Source of the DNA: Clostridium bornimense
GTDB lineage: Bacteria; Bacillota; Clostridia; Clostridiales; Clostridiaceae
Length of the DNA: 64,000 nucleotides
Direction: 5' to 3'
NCBI RefSeq assembly: GCF_018917145.1
Contig: NZ_JAHLOD010000008.1
Coordinates: 34,517-98,516, forward strand
Within the stretch, counting starts at the first letter, position 1. Each line of letters begins with the position of its first letter. A program made the position numbers and the translations under genes. The notes under the pieces were generated by a model. It was given only the letters and a program-made list of their open reading frames with translations, was not told where the DNA came from and did not search any database. Below are positions 36,999 to 46,565 of the stretch, in pieces.

Positions 36999-37174
36999 AT
37001 GAATAACGAAAATAGATGCAATATAGAAAGAAACCATAATCATGAATTCTTAGGAAGTACTAAGTTAGCTGAAAATGGTGGCATGTTCATTTTGTTGAAG
37101 CTTCAACTTCTTGCAATGACGGTCACTCTCACTGTTTTGAAGTTGCTACTTTAATATCAAGTCCTTTAGTATAG
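36999..37174 (+). pseudogene. YmaF-family remnant (internal deletion and frameshift)
   Basis: From the ATG at 36999 the frame gives NHNHEFLGSTKLAENGG. Then a different frame continues as HVHFVEASTSCNDGHSHCFEVATLISSPLV, stopping at 37174. These match the first and last parts of His-rich YmaF proteins, whose middle HNHRF/NHLHE repeats are missing. Only about 58 codons remain. No good ribosome binding site is seen. Confidence 0.55.
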
Positions 37175-37306
37175 ACTTTAAGAGGCTGTGTAGCATCGTA
37201 GATTAAATCTCGTGAGCCACAGCCCACATTATTAATGTAACACTTTACTACATATTTAACATTTATGATATAATAACTTCTATAAAAAAAAATTAGGAGA
37301 TTATAA

Positions 37307-37921
37307 ATGGACAGTTATGCAAAAGTAGTAGTTAAAGGGTCTCCCATATCAAAATCAAACTTTAAATTAGTAAATTCTAATGGGAGATCTATATTACCAG
37401 TATCATCAGGAAAATATCACGATAGATATGCAATATATGAAGAAACCATAGCTTTTGAAGCTAGAGCTCAAAATCCAGATGTAATTTTAGAAGATGGTCT
37501 TATTGCTATACTTAATGTTTACTATAAAAGTGAACTTAGGCATCCTGATACAAATAATATTCCGAAATCTATTTTTGATGGTATTGAAAAAAGTGGTCTT
37601 ATAATAAATGATTCTCAAGTAAAAACTCTAGTTATAAATGAGTTTTATGATAAAGAAAATCCAAGATTTGAATTGGAACTTTTCTCTGAAAGCCAATACT
37701 CTCTAGATTTTTCTATTATAAAGAGAGATACTCCACTAGCTAGTAAAAAATATTCGCCACCACCAAATAAAAAATCTGTAACAATTAAACCAAAAGAAAT
37801 AACATCTACAAATAAAAATACTTGCTCTATATGTAATAAACCACTGAAAAAAGGTGACGGTGTTTCAATAAATAGAGGTACAGAATTCATTTGTACAAGT
37901 TGCCTAAAAAAATCATTTTAA
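37307..37921 (+). CDS. RusA-like Holliday junction resolvase with C-terminal zinc ribbon
   Basis: 204 residues. The N-terminal 120 residues follow the RusA fold, with acidic residues Asp81, Asp91 and Asp102 in RHPDTNNIPKSIFDGI...IINDSQV. These match the metal-binding Asp triad of RusA (DLDN...LD...DD). A Lys/Pro linker (about 145-165) leads to a four-Cys zinc ribbon (CSICNKPL...FICTSC, about 171-199) that is not part of classical RusA. RusA resolvases usually come from prophages, but nothing phage-like is adjacent. SD TTAGGAG. Ends at hairpin copy C. Confidence 0.75.
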   Translation: MDSYAKVVVKGSPISKSNFKLVNSNGRSILPVSSGKYHDRYAIYEETIAFEARAQNPDVILEDGLIAILNVYYKSELRHPDTNNIPKSIFDGIEKSGLIINDSQVKTLVINEFYDKENPRFELELFSESQYSLDFSIIKRDTPLASKKYSPPPNKKSVTIKPKEITSTNKNTCSICNKPLKKGDGVSINRGTEFICTSCLKKSF

Positions 37922-37933
37922 GCATATGAAAAA

Positions 37934-37971
37934 GGTATCGCATTAACAAATATAAATTTGTTAGCGATACC
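37934..37971 (+). terminator. Conserved bulged hairpin, copy C
   Basis: GGTATCGC, AT bulge, TAACA, loop, TGTTAGCGATACC, then ATTATTTTTTT. The core is the same as copies A and B but without the outer GGA/TCC pairs. Terminates the RusA-like gene. Confidence 0.8.
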
Positions 37972-38001
37972 ATTATTTTTTTTAATCATAAAAACTGTGT
38001 A

Positions 38002-39261
38002 CTAATCAACTATTGTTTTCAATATATCAAATTTTATTTCTTTCATATCATAACTTAACATAGATTTTTTTAATTTCAATTTCATAGTTTCACCAGAATA
38101 CAACATTTCAAATGGCACTTTAATCTTTTCTTCTCCATCTATGTACATAACAATATTTCCTTCTTCACAATATGTAAAAGGTCTAAAACTAAAAGTTATT
38201 TTCTCTTGTGCATTTTTTAAATTTATATGACTTGGTGATACAAATATAATATTTTCTCCAGCAACAACATCTATATCATCAAAAGCAAATTTCTTTCCAT
38301 TAAGATATTTTACTGCATTTTTACCTGCCATGATTGCTTCTTCTGTTATGTCTTCACTATAATCATGCGGGTATAATACATTACCTATAGCAAAGATTCC
38401 ATCAATATTAGTTTCATAACTCTCATTGACATTTACACCTAATGTATTGTTATTTATTTCTCCACCTATCTTTTCTAACAATATACTTTCCGGCTCATTG
38501 GAAGCAGCTATAATTAGAGTATCACAAGGTATATATTTTTCTGTACCTTTTATCGGTGTCTTATCTTCATCTACCTCTGATATTGTTAATGCCGTTAACC
38601 TCTCATTTCCTTCTACTTTTAAAATTGTATGACTAAATAAAACAGGTATATGGAAATTCTCTACACACCTTTCATAGTTCTCTAAAGTTCCTTTTATATT
38701 CGGTGTTACCTCCAATATCATTTTTATTTTAGCACCCTCAATAGTAAGTTGTTTTGCTATAACAAGACCACTATCACTGCTGCCGAATATAACAACCTCT
38801 TTACCTGGTATATATCCTTCTCTACTTATAAACCTTTGCGCTGCTCCTGCAGTATACACTCCTGCATGCTTATTTCCAGGTATATTAGTTATACCTCTTG
38901 GTCTTTCTCTATATCCTGTAGCTAAAATTATTGTTCCACAAGATATGTTGTATACTCCATCTTCACTAACTACTTTAATTATTTTTTCTTTTGTTATATC
39001 TAATACCATAGTATTTAACTTTATTTCTATTTGAAGTTCTTTTATTTCATCTATTAATCTTTGAATAAATTCTGGACCTGTTATCATTTCTTCATAATAA
39101 CCTTTCCCAAAAGCATTATTTATATTAAAATTAAGCATTCCACCTAATTCTTCTCTTCTTTCTATTACTAAAACTTTTTTTGCTCCCTCTTTTTTTGCTG
39201 TTATAGCACTTATAAGTCCAGCGCCACCGCCACCTATAATTACTGCATCATAATGGACCAT
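38002..39261 (-). CDS. FAD/NAD(P)-dependent pyridine nucleotide-disulfide oxidoreductase
   Basis: 419 residues. The FAD-binding GGGGAGLISA is at 11-20, ATGYRERPRG follows, then a second Rossmann motif (VVIFGSSDSGLVIAKQL, about 155-171) and the closing FAD motif IDGIFAIGN. It resembles the small-subunit-independent oxidoreductases found beside anaerobic glycerol-3-phosphate or amino-acid dehydrogenases. The second Rossmann motif is GSSDSG rather than GxGxxG. No redox-active CxxC is visible. It stands alone without the usual DUF1667 or dehydrogenase partner, so the substrate is unknown. Confidence 0.78.
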   Translation of the reverse strand: MVHYDAVIIGGGGAGLISAITAKKEGAKKVLVIERREELGGMLNFNINNAFGKGYYEEMITGPEFIQRLIDEIKELQIEIKLNTMVLDITKEKIIKVVSEDGVYNISCGTIILATGYRERPRGITNIPGNKHAGVYTAGAAQRFISREGYIPGKEVVIFGSSDSGLVIAKQLTIEGAKIKMILEVTPNIKGTLENYERCVENFHIPVLFSHTILKVEGNERLTALTISEVDEDKTPIKGTEKYIPCDTLIIAASNEPESILLEKIGGEINNNTLGVNVNESYETNIDGIFAIGNVLYPHDYSEDITEEAIMAGKNAVKYLNGKKFAFDDIDVVAGENIIFVSPSHINLKNAQEKITFSFRPFTYCEEGNIVMYIDGEEKIKVPFEMLYSGETMKLKLKKSMLSYDMKEIKFDILKTIVD

Positions 39262-39456
39262 ATTTTTTAACCTCCACTATCTTTTTATTCCCCTACTAAT
39301 TATACCTTTTTTATAATCACTATTCTATATAATGAATAAAAGTAGAATTAAAACAAATACTACTAATGTCCCCTAAAAATATCATGTACCCCTTTATCCT
39401 ATAATTTCCTATAGGAATTAAATCTTACCCAATACTTAACCCTTTAATTACATAAG

Positions 39457-39501
39457 GGGTTGAAGCATACTAAAATTACTTAATATTATGCTTCAACCCC
39501 A
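39457..39501 (-). terminator. Terminator of the Lrp-family gene
   Basis: GGGGTTGAAGCATA pairs with TATGCTTCAACCCC (14 bp) 6 bp after the stop at 39508. The loop is AT-rich. Confidence 0.75.
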
Positions 39502-39507
39502 ATATTT

Positions 39508-39969
39508 TTATTTCAAAACATCTTTATTGAAATAAGAATCAACATCTACTCCCCTCGGTTCTACTGCTGTAGAGAAAACAATTTGCGTTTCCGTATTACC
39601 GAATCTTTGAAGTTGTCCAATAAACAAATCTAACTCCATAGTAGTATTATATGCAACTTTAAGTAACATAGAATATTTTCCAGTTACGCAATTACACTCT
39701 ATTACATTTTTGCATTTAGCTATAAAAGGATAAAATTCTGCCTTATCCTTTGGATCTACTTCTAAATTTATAAATGCAGTTATATTATATCCTAACTTCA
39801 ACTTATTAACATTAACTGTATAACCATTAATCACACCTAGCTTTTCTAACTTTTCAATTCTGGCAGACACTGCTGGTGGTGATAAAAAAACTTCTTCTGC
39901 AAGATGTTTTACAGGATATCTAGCATTTTCTTGTAATAATTTGATTAATTTTAAATCTATTTTGTCCAT
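39508..39969 (-). CDS. Lrp/AsnC-family transcriptional regulator
   Basis: 153 residues starting at the ATG at 39969 (MDKIDLKLIKLLQENARYP), which has GGAGG 7 nt upstream. The longer frame upstream is not Lrp-like. The N-terminal winged HTH (PVKHLAEEVFLSPPAVSARIEKLEKLGVINGY) is followed by an alpha/beta RAM ligand-binding domain. Lrp proteins sense amino acids. Divergent transcription from aspartate ammonia-lyase suggests that it controls that gene in response to aspartate or a related amino acid. Confidence 0.92.
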   Translation of the reverse strand: MDKIDLKLIKLLQENARYPVKHLAEEVFLSPPAVSARIEKLEKLGVINGYTVNVNKLKLGYNITAFINLEVDPKDKAEFYPFIAKCKNVIECNCVTGKYSMLLKVAYNTTMELDLFIGQLQRFGNTETQIVFSTAVEPRGVDVDSYFNKDVLK

Positions 39970-40367
39970 CCATATTCCTCCATCAACATATTTATATTTA
40001 CTATACAAAAAGGCATATTGATAAGAATTATACCCTTCAATATGCCTCATTGCATTATATACTATATGTTCTATTTATATAATAAAGTTTTTCACCTAAA
40101 AATACAATATATTCTAGTAAAATATTTTATTTTTATTAAGATTTTTCTATATTCCATTAAAAGTTCTTTTTTATATCCATCTATTATATTGATATTACTT
40201 TATTTTTTATTCTTAAAATAATTAAGTTGAAATCCTTATTGTCTATTTTTATTAAGTAACATTAATAAAATTTAAATATTTATTTTGAATAACTTAGAAT
40301 ATATTTACATTAAATATTTTTAAGAGTATTCTCCATATATGTAATATTAAAAAATGAGGTGTCTAAT
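39970..40367. other. Divergent intergenic region lrp / aspA
   Basis: About 400 bp without a real gene. A candidate aspA promoter is TTTACA (40304-40309), a 17-bp spacer and TATTCT (40327-40332), about 35 bp before the aspA start. The region is AT-rich and may hold Lrp sites, but I cannot define a repeat motif. Confidence 0.4.
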
Positions 40368-41765
40368 ATGAATACAAGAATAGAATATGATTCAATAGGA
40401 TCTATGAACGTACCTATTGATGCTTATTATGGTATACAAACCTTACGCGGAAATAAAAATTTTAATATAACAGGCAAAAAAATTCATCCTCTCCTTATTG
40501 TTAGTCTAGCAGAAATAAAAAAAGCTGCTGCAATAACAAACAAAGAAATCGGCTTACTTGACTCAAACATTGCTGACGCAATTATAACTGCCTGCGATGA
40601 AATTATAAACGGCAACTTACATGATCAATTTATAGTAGATGCTATTCAAGGTGGTGCTGGGACTTCAGCTAATATGAATGCTAATGAAGTTATAGCTAAT
40701 AGAGCAATAGAAGTTCTTGGTGGTAAAAAAGGTGACTATTCATTAGTTCATCCCAATGATGATGTTAACATGTGTCAATCTACTAATGATGTATTTCCAA
40801 CAGCAGGAAAACTAACAATTCTTAAATTGCTCCCTACTGCAATAAAAGAATTAGAAAGACTTTATAATGCATTAATGATAAAATCTTCAGAATTTGATGA
40901 TATTATTAAAATGGGCAGAACTCAATTACAAGATGCTGTGCCAATAAGACTTGGTCAATCATTTCATGCCTTTGCCTCTGTAATAGGTAGAGATATAAAT
41001 AGACTAAATAAATCAAAGTCAGAAGTATCTTCTGTAAATATAGGTGGTACTGCTATTGGTACATCAATTAATGCTAATACTAATTACATAAGCAATATTA
41101 TAAAAAATTTAAAACATATTACTGGTGAGAACATTTATAGTGCCTCAGATCTTATTGATGCAACTCAAAACTTAGATGGGCTTGTATCTGTATCCGGTAC
41201 AATTAAAACTTGTGCCATTAACCTTTCAAAAATAGCAAATGATCTTAGACTTCTCTCTAGTGGTCCTAAAACAGGATTAGGCGAAATCAACCTTCCTGCT
41301 ATGCAAAATGGATCCTCTATAATGCCTGGGAAAATCAATCCTGTAATCCCAGAAGTAGTTTCCCAAGTATCTTTTAATATTATTGGTAATGATTTTACTA
41401 TTAATATGGCGGCAGAAGCTGGTCAATTAGAATTAAATGCCTTCGAACCAGTATTATTCTATAATCTATTTGAGTCAATAGAAACACTAAGTCATGCTGT
41501 TTCAACTTTTGTTGATAATTGTATTGTTGGTATAACAGCTAATGCTAATCACTGCATAGAACTCTTAGAATCTAGTGTTGGTATTGCTACAGCACTTTGC
41601 CCTTATATAGGATACAAAAAATCAGCTGAGATAGCTAAAAAATCATTATCTACAGGAATATCTATAAAAAATTTAGTTTTAAATGAAGGTTTAATTAGTA
41701 AAGATAAACTTGATACGATATTAAACCCTCTATCTATGACTAACGCAAAAGCTATCACAATATAA
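40368..41765 (+). CDS. aspA: Aspartate ammonia-lyase
   Basis: 465 residues from the ATG at 40368, with GAGGTG upstream; an earlier GTG is within the SD. GAGTSANMNANEVIANRA, HPNDDVNMCQSTND and the catalytic SS-loop signature GSSIMPGKINP (from about 315) define the fumarase/aspartase superfamily. The N-terminal TRIEYDSIGSMNVP is aspartase-like. It deaminates aspartate to fumarate and ammonia. It is divergent from an Lrp regulator and ends in a strong terminator. Confidence 0.93.
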   Translation: MNTRIEYDSIGSMNVPIDAYYGIQTLRGNKNFNITGKKIHPLLIVSLAEIKKAAAITNKEIGLLDSNIADAIITACDEIINGNLHDQFIVDAIQGGAGTSANMNANEVIANRAIEVLGGKKGDYSLVHPNDDVNMCQSTNDVFPTAGKLTILKLLPTAIKELERLYNALMIKSSEFDDIIKMGRTQLQDAVPIRLGQSFHAFASVIGRDINRLNKSKSEVSSVNIGGTAIGTSINANTNYISNIIKNLKHITGENIYSASDLIDATQNLDGLVSVSGTIKTCAINLSKIANDLRLLSSGPKTGLGEINLPAMQNGSSIMPGKINPVIPEVVSQVSFNIIGNDFTINMAAEAGQLELNAFEPVLFYNLFESIETLSHAVSTFVDNCIVGITANANHCIELLESSVGIATALCPYIGYKKSAEIAKKSLSTGISIKNLVLNEGLISKDKLDTILNPLSMTNAKAITI

Positions 41766-41777
41766 TTTCTTTACACT

Positions 41778-41824
41778 AAGAAAGTGCTTGCTACATAATA
41801 CCTATGTCTTTCAAGCACTTTCTT
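41778..41824. terminator. Terminator between aspA and the mannanase gene
   Basis: AAGAAAGTGCTTG pairs with CAAGCACTTTCTT (13 bp). It serves the convergent genes ending at 41765 and 41830. Confidence 0.85.
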
Positions 41825-41829
41825 AATTT

Positions 41830-43548
41830 CTATTTTGATGTCACTGTAAAATTATCTATTAATGTCCATCCCCAATTCTTTTGAATTTTTATAGTATTCT
41901 TTCCCGCTTTCAAATCTACTGTTCCAATAGAAACACTTTTAAAACTACTTGTCATAGGGAATTCAACTTCTTTCATTTTACTTCCATTTATATATAAAGT
42001 TTCAATTTTCTTATCATATGGAGATGCATATCTTATATCTAAGTTATATTTTCCTGCCTTTGGAACATTCATTGTTACTTGTACATAGTCTCCATTACTA
42101 TCCATATTATCAACATAACCACTTCCGCTATATCCACTTACTTTAGTATTTGAAGATACTCCATGTAATTCTCCTTGTTCTGCTTCCACTGTTATTTTAG
42201 TACTTCCAGTATTACTACTATTATTTCCCTCTGAAAGTTTTTCAACTTTTATTGATGAAGTTATATTATCAAAATTATGTTTATTTAAATCACTATTATT
42301 AGATTTTTTAACTAGTCTTTTTCCTTGAAAATTATCATTTTCATATAATGTTATTTTATATCCTGACTTAACTTTTACTGATGATATCCAATTGTCTTTT
42401 ATACCCAATTTCTTCATATCACTTAGTATATAAGTCCCAGTTTTAAGATTTACCTTTTTCCCTTTGTATTTTACATTCTCATAAACTGTTGCTATAGCTT
42501 GATTTTCTGATTTATTGCTTGTATCATCATTTTTTGTATCATCGTTTTTTAAATATACAGAACAAATTTTAGATGTATTCTTAATTCCATCCTTATAATT
42601 TAATAATACATTACCCCATTCACTAAAAGAATTTCCTGACCAATCATTTGCAATATCAAGATACTTCCATTCACTTCCATTGCCATACCAAGACCATCCA
42701 ATATATCCTACTGATTTCTCCTTGCAATAACTCATAATTGTTTTTTCATCTACGTCACCATTTGTATGCTTTATTCCAAATTCACCAATAGTAAGCGCTA
42801 GTCCTTGATTTAATGTATTATCTATATTATTTTTTATAGTATTTGCATCTCCTCCAGCATATTCATACATATGTATTGAAAACATTGTATTCTTTTCTGG
42901 ATCAGCATTAAATACTTCCTTACCATAATCATGTATAGATTTAGGGTATTGTCCCCAACCTGCACAATCAACCATTATAGTGTTTTTTATTCCAGCCTTT
43001 CTTAACTTTGGAATAGCTTGCTTATACCCTTCAGCCCATTTCTTTCCGTCCCAAGTTCCAAACCATTCATTTGCAATATTTAATATAACTTTATCTTCTT
43101 TTCCTATTAATGCATCTTTCATTTTCACCCAATAATCTACTGCATTATTTAATTTTGAAATATCATCTTCTCCAGTTGCATCATGTACTTCTAATACTGC
43201 TATCATCTTATTTTTTTCACAAAGAGAAATAATATTCTTTATGGTATTTATATCATCATATCCCCATTTATCGCCATCCCCTAAAGCTATTCTTACCGTA
43301 TTAGCTCCAGTCTTTGCAATTGCTGTTATAGCTGTCTCTTCATTACCTTTATACCATGCATGTGCATGATTTATCCCTCTCATAACAAATTCTTTACCAT
43401 TTGCATCATAAAGTTTCGTTCCTTCTACTTTAAATCCACTTTTTGAACTTGATGCATATACATTCATTGATGTTACCATAGTCGCTATTTGCGCTAATAC
43501 TATTGCAACAACAAAAAGTTTCCTTTTTAATTTAGTTAAAACTTTCAT
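41830..43548 (-). CDS. Secreted GH5 endo-beta-1,4-mannanase with beta/gamma-crystallin and CBM35 domains
   Basis: 572 residues. Signal peptide (about 1-32). The GH5 catalytic domain (about 36-330) starts FVMRGINHAHAWY, has the acid/base Glu in NIANEWFGTWDG and the nucleophile in LTIGEFGIKHTNGD, and is closely like Bacillus subfamily-8 mannanases. It is followed by a beta/gamma-crystallin-like domain (about 353-437: ATVYENVKYKGKKV, LYENDNFQGK) and a C-terminal CBM35/6-like module (about 450-572: EAEQGEL...GYVDNMDSNGDYVQ). It cuts mannans outside the cell. No transporter or other mannan genes are adjacent. Confidence 0.93.
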   Translation of the reverse strand: MKVLTKLKRKLFVVAIVLAQIATMVTSMNVYASSSKSGFKVEGTKLYDANGKEFVMRGINHAHAWYKGNEETAITAIAKTGANTVRIALGDGDKWGYDDINTIKNIISLCEKNKMIAVLEVHDATGEDDISKLNNAVDYWVKMKDALIGKEDKVILNIANEWFGTWDGKKWAEGYKQAIPKLRKAGIKNTIMVDCAGWGQYPKSIHDYGKEVFNADPEKNTMFSIHMYEYAGGDANTIKNNIDNTLNQGLALTIGEFGIKHTNGDVDEKTIMSYCKEKSVGYIGWSWYGNGSEWKYLDIANDWSGNSFSEWGNVLLNYKDGIKNTSKICSVYLKNDDTKNDDTSNKSENQAIATVYENVKYKGKKVNLKTGTYILSDMKKLGIKDNWISSVKVKSGYKITLYENDNFQGKRLVKKSNNSDLNKHNFDNITSSIKVEKLSEGNNSSNTGSTKITVEAEQGELHGVSSNTKVSGYSGSGYVDNMDSNGDYVQVTMNVPKAGKYNLDIRYASPYDKKIETLYINGSKMKEVEFPMTSSFKSVSIGTVDLKAGKNTIKIQKNWGWTLIDNFTVTSK

Positions 43549-43659
43549 AGTGTCTTCCTTTCTTTAAGTATATACCGTTTCTTTTTTATTCATTTTATTA
43601 TAAATAATGACACTTTTCAATCTTTTTTCACATTTTGTAACATAAAGTATTCAAAAATA

Positions 43660-43700
43660 AAAGGAGCAATAAAACGCATTGATTTTTATTGCTCCTTTTT
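43660..43700 (-). terminator. Terminator of the bceAB-like operon
   Basis: AAAAGGAGCAATAAAA pairs with TTTTATTGCTCCTTTT, 16 bp after the permease stop. Confidence 0.85.
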
Positions 43701-43716
43701 AAATATACTTAAATTT

Positions 43717-45705
43717 TTATCTATTTTCTTTTATCATTTTTTTAGCTCCTAAATATGTCGCAAGGAAGTATCCACCATAAACAATAACTAAAATTACTAT
43801 AGAAATAATAATGTGAATCATAATATTTCCACTACCAAAAACATTTACTATATCTGATGACACTTTTAGTCCAACAATAGAATGAATTATAGCTAAAGAG
43901 AGTGGTACCATAAAATAAATTGCTATCTGTGCTAACAATGACTTATTTATCATATTATTATCAACACCAATTTTTCTAAGCAAGTTATATTTACTTATAT
44001 TTTCTGCACTTTCAGATAATTGTTGTATAGCAAGAATTGCTGCTGTTGTTAATAAAAATATTACTCCAATATATATTGCTAGAAAAGACACCATTGCTCC
44101 AGCACCTATGTTGCTAACTAATAATTTTTCTTTAGTTATAGCATAAATCTCTGACAAATTGTCTATAGTATTATCCATTGTTTCTGCAAATTTCTTTTCA
44201 GTTTCTTCCTTTTTGCCTTTATAGTTTAATACTAAAAATTCATTTCCCTTTTCTAGATTACCAACTAATGAATCAGAAACTACAAAAATACCAGTGTTAT
44301 TCTTTACAACTTCATTATTTATTGTTACATCCATCAAAGCGATATTGCTTGGAACAAGCTTTTTATTATCAATTGTTATTTCCTTCTTAGCTTTTAATGA
44401 CTTTTTTAACCCTTCTTTAGTATCTGGAATGTCGGAATAAATAGCATACTCATTATTATTTAATTCTATTTTACCCTTACCTAACATAGTTAATATCTTA
44501 TTAAAATCAGATACACCAATAACCATCATAGGTCTATTACTTGATACTGGATATAAGTTCTTAGCCTTTTCACTTTCTTCTTTACCTAAATAGTCTTTTA
44601 ATCCTATTGTACTATTATAAAGTTGATAATCTACATAATCATCAGTGAAGTCTTCAATATTAACACCTTGTTCCTTTAATACTGTTCCTATATCAAGACC
44701 ATAATAACTGTAGATTGTAGCATCTACCTTTGTTAAATCTCCCATATCTGAATTAATAGATTTATTTATTCCTAATCCACCTGAAAGTGTACAAATTGCT
44801 ACAAAAAGCATAAGGCATATTATAGACATAGAAATAAAAGTTGTATTGATTTTACTATTAATTTGACGTAATACAAACATATTTAAGTTCTTCAAATATA
44901 TTCTTTTATTACTTTGAACAACTCTTAATAAGAATCCTGATAATGAAAAGAAAAATAAAAATGTACCTATAACCCCTAAAGCTAATGTTGCTTTAATGTT
45001 TCCATCTAATACTGCTATTCCATCTTTAAGTATTCTATGATAAGCCAACCCAATCATTATAATACTTATTATAAATACTATTACTGAAACCATTATATTT
45101 TTAGTTTTTAACTTTTCATTTTTCTTTGCAGCTAAAAATAGATCAATCAACTTAACTTTTCTAAGGGTTAAGGAATTAAAAATCAACACAATAAAATATA
45201 TAATAGTAAAATAAAGAATAGTCTTTCTTAACGCATCTGCTGAAAAAACAAATTGGAATTTAGTAAGATTAACTTGAAATAACTTTGCTGTAAATATAGA
45301 TAATCCTTGTGATAAGAAAACTCCTAATACTGTTCCTACCACTAAAGAAACTAGTCCTATTAATACCGTCTCTAGAAAAAGTATTCTTCCAATACTGCCT
45401 TTCTCCATCCCTAGTACCATGTAAACTCCAAGTTCCTTTTTTCTTCTTTTTATAAGATAATTGTTGGCATATACTATTAAAAATCCTAACACTGCAGCAA
45501 TAAATACTGATGCTACTGACAAAACCTTTCCGACCATAGTAAATGCTTCTGCTTGGTAATCACTAATGTCCATCATAACTTTTTGAGCTTCAATAGAATT
45601 AAAAGTATAAAATATACATACACCAAATAACAATGTTAGAAAATAAATTGTATATTCTTTAAAACTTTTCTTTAAATTTTTAAAAGCTAATTTAAAATAA
45701 GTCAC
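43717..45705 (-). CDS. BceB-type ABC transporter permease (FtsX family)
   Basis: 662 residues from a GTG at 45705, which follows GGAGGTGATCAAC; the longer TTG frame runs through that SD. About ten TM helices with the large extracellular domain (about 290-500) between helices 7 and 8 that BceB proteins use to bind peptide antibiotics and signal to BceS. It overlaps the ATPase gene by 14 nt. The system likely gives resistance to a cell-wall-targeting antimicrobial peptide; which one is not deducible. Confidence 0.9.
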   Translation of the reverse strand: MTYFKLAFKNLKKSFKEYTIYFLTLLFGVCIFYTFNSIEAQKVMMDISDYQAEAFTMVGKVLSVASVFIAAVLGFLIVYANNYLIKRRKKELGVYMVLGMEKGSIGRILFLETVLIGLVSLVVGTVLGVFLSQGLSIFTAKLFQVNLTKFQFVFSADALRKTILYFTIIYFIVLIFNSLTLRKVKLIDLFLAAKKNEKLKTKNIMVSVIVFIISIIMIGLAYHRILKDGIAVLDGNIKATLALGVIGTFLFFFSLSGFLLRVVQSNKRIYLKNLNMFVLRQINSKINTTFISMSIICLMLFVAICTLSGGLGINKSINSDMGDLTKVDATIYSYYGLDIGTVLKEQGVNIEDFTDDYVDYQLYNSTIGLKDYLGKEESEKAKNLYPVSSNRPMMVIGVSDFNKILTMLGKGKIELNNNEYAIYSDIPDTKEGLKKSLKAKKEITIDNKKLVPSNIALMDVTINNEVVKNNTGIFVVSDSLVGNLEKGNEFLVLNYKGKKEETEKKFAETMDNTIDNLSEIYAITKEKLLVSNIGAGAMVSFLAIYIGVIFLLTTAAILAIQQLSESAENISKYNLLRKIGVDNNMINKSLLAQIAIYFMVPLSLAIIHSIVGLKVSSDIVNVFGSGNIMIHIIISIVILVIVYGGYFLATYLGAKKMIKENR

Positions 45706-46462
45706 GTTGATCACCTCCAAGGAGAGTTACAACTTCTATTATTTTATCGAAAAATTCTTTTCTTGAATCATTTCCTCTTACTATCTCATTAAAGATTACG
45801 CCATCTTTTATAAATAAAATTCTACTAGCATAACTAGCTGTAAATGCATCATGTGTTACCATCATAATTGTAGCTTTTCTTTCTTTATTAAGAACTTCTA
45901 AACTTTCAAGTAGCATTTTTGATGATTTTGAATCTAAAGCCCCAGTAGGTTCATCTGCTAATATTAATGATGGATTTGTAACAATTGCTCTAGCACAAGC
46001 AACTCTTTGCTTTTGCCCACCTGATATTTCATAGGGATATTTATTTAATATTTGCTCAATATTTAATGCTTTCGCTATATCTTTAACTTTACCATCAATA
46101 TCTTTATGATTAACTTTTAAAATTGTAAGAGCTAGTGCTATGTTTTCATAACAAGTTAATGTATCTAATAAATTAAAATCTTGAAAAATAAACCCTAATT
46201 CTTCTCTTCTAAATCTAGATAATCTCTTTCCATTAAATTTTGTTATATCTTCATTACCAATAATAATATTTCCACTACTAACTTTATCAATAGTAGAAAT
46301 GCAATTTAATAATGTTGTTTTACCACTACCAGAAGGTCCCATTATACCAACAAATTCACCTTCTCCAACAGTAAAACTAATATTATTTATAGCCTTTGTA
46401 ATACTACCTTTGCTTCCATAATACTTCTCTATATTTTTAACTTTTAAAATTTCATTATTCAC
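45692..46462 (-). CDS. BceA-type ABC transporter ATPase
   Basis: Walker A GPSGSGKTTLL, signature SGGQKQRVACARA, Walker B LILADEPTGALD and the H-loop VTHD are intact. The family is the LolD/MacB/BceA-like ATPases. I place the start at the GTG at 46462, 8 nt after AAGGAG; the GTG at 46471 overlaps the SD. Cotranscribed with the downstream permease. 94 bp or more separate it from the kinase gene, with a palindrome in that gap. Confidence 0.93.
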   Translation of the reverse strand: MNNEILKVKNIEKYYGSKGSITKAINNISFTVGEGEFVGIMGPSGSGKTTLLNCISTIDKVSSGNIIIGNEDITKFNGKRLSRFRREELGFIFQDFNLLDTLTCYENIALALTILKVNHKDIDGKVKDIAKALNIEQILNKYPYEISGGQKQRVACARAIVTNPSLILADEPTGALDSKSSKMLLESLEVLNKERKATIMMVTHDAFTASYASRILFIKDGVIFNEIVRGNDSRKEFFDKIIEVVTLLGGDQRDLF

Positions 46463-46540
46463 AATCTTCACTCCTTTTCTCTACAAGTAAAGATTACTAT
46501 TATTTCATTTTTTAAACCATAGAACTATATAACACTAACC

Positions 46541-46554
46541 TTACATTTTTGTAA
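46541..46554. promoter_or_regulatory. Palindrome upstream of the ABC genes (candidate response-regulator site)
   Basis: TTACATTTTTGTAA, a TTACA/TGTAA dyad with a 4-bp spacer, in the gap between the kinase stop and the ATPase start. BceR-type regulators activate the transporter operon from just such a position. The motif itself is only a candidate. Confidence 0.4.
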
Positions 46555-46565
46555 TATTAAAAATC

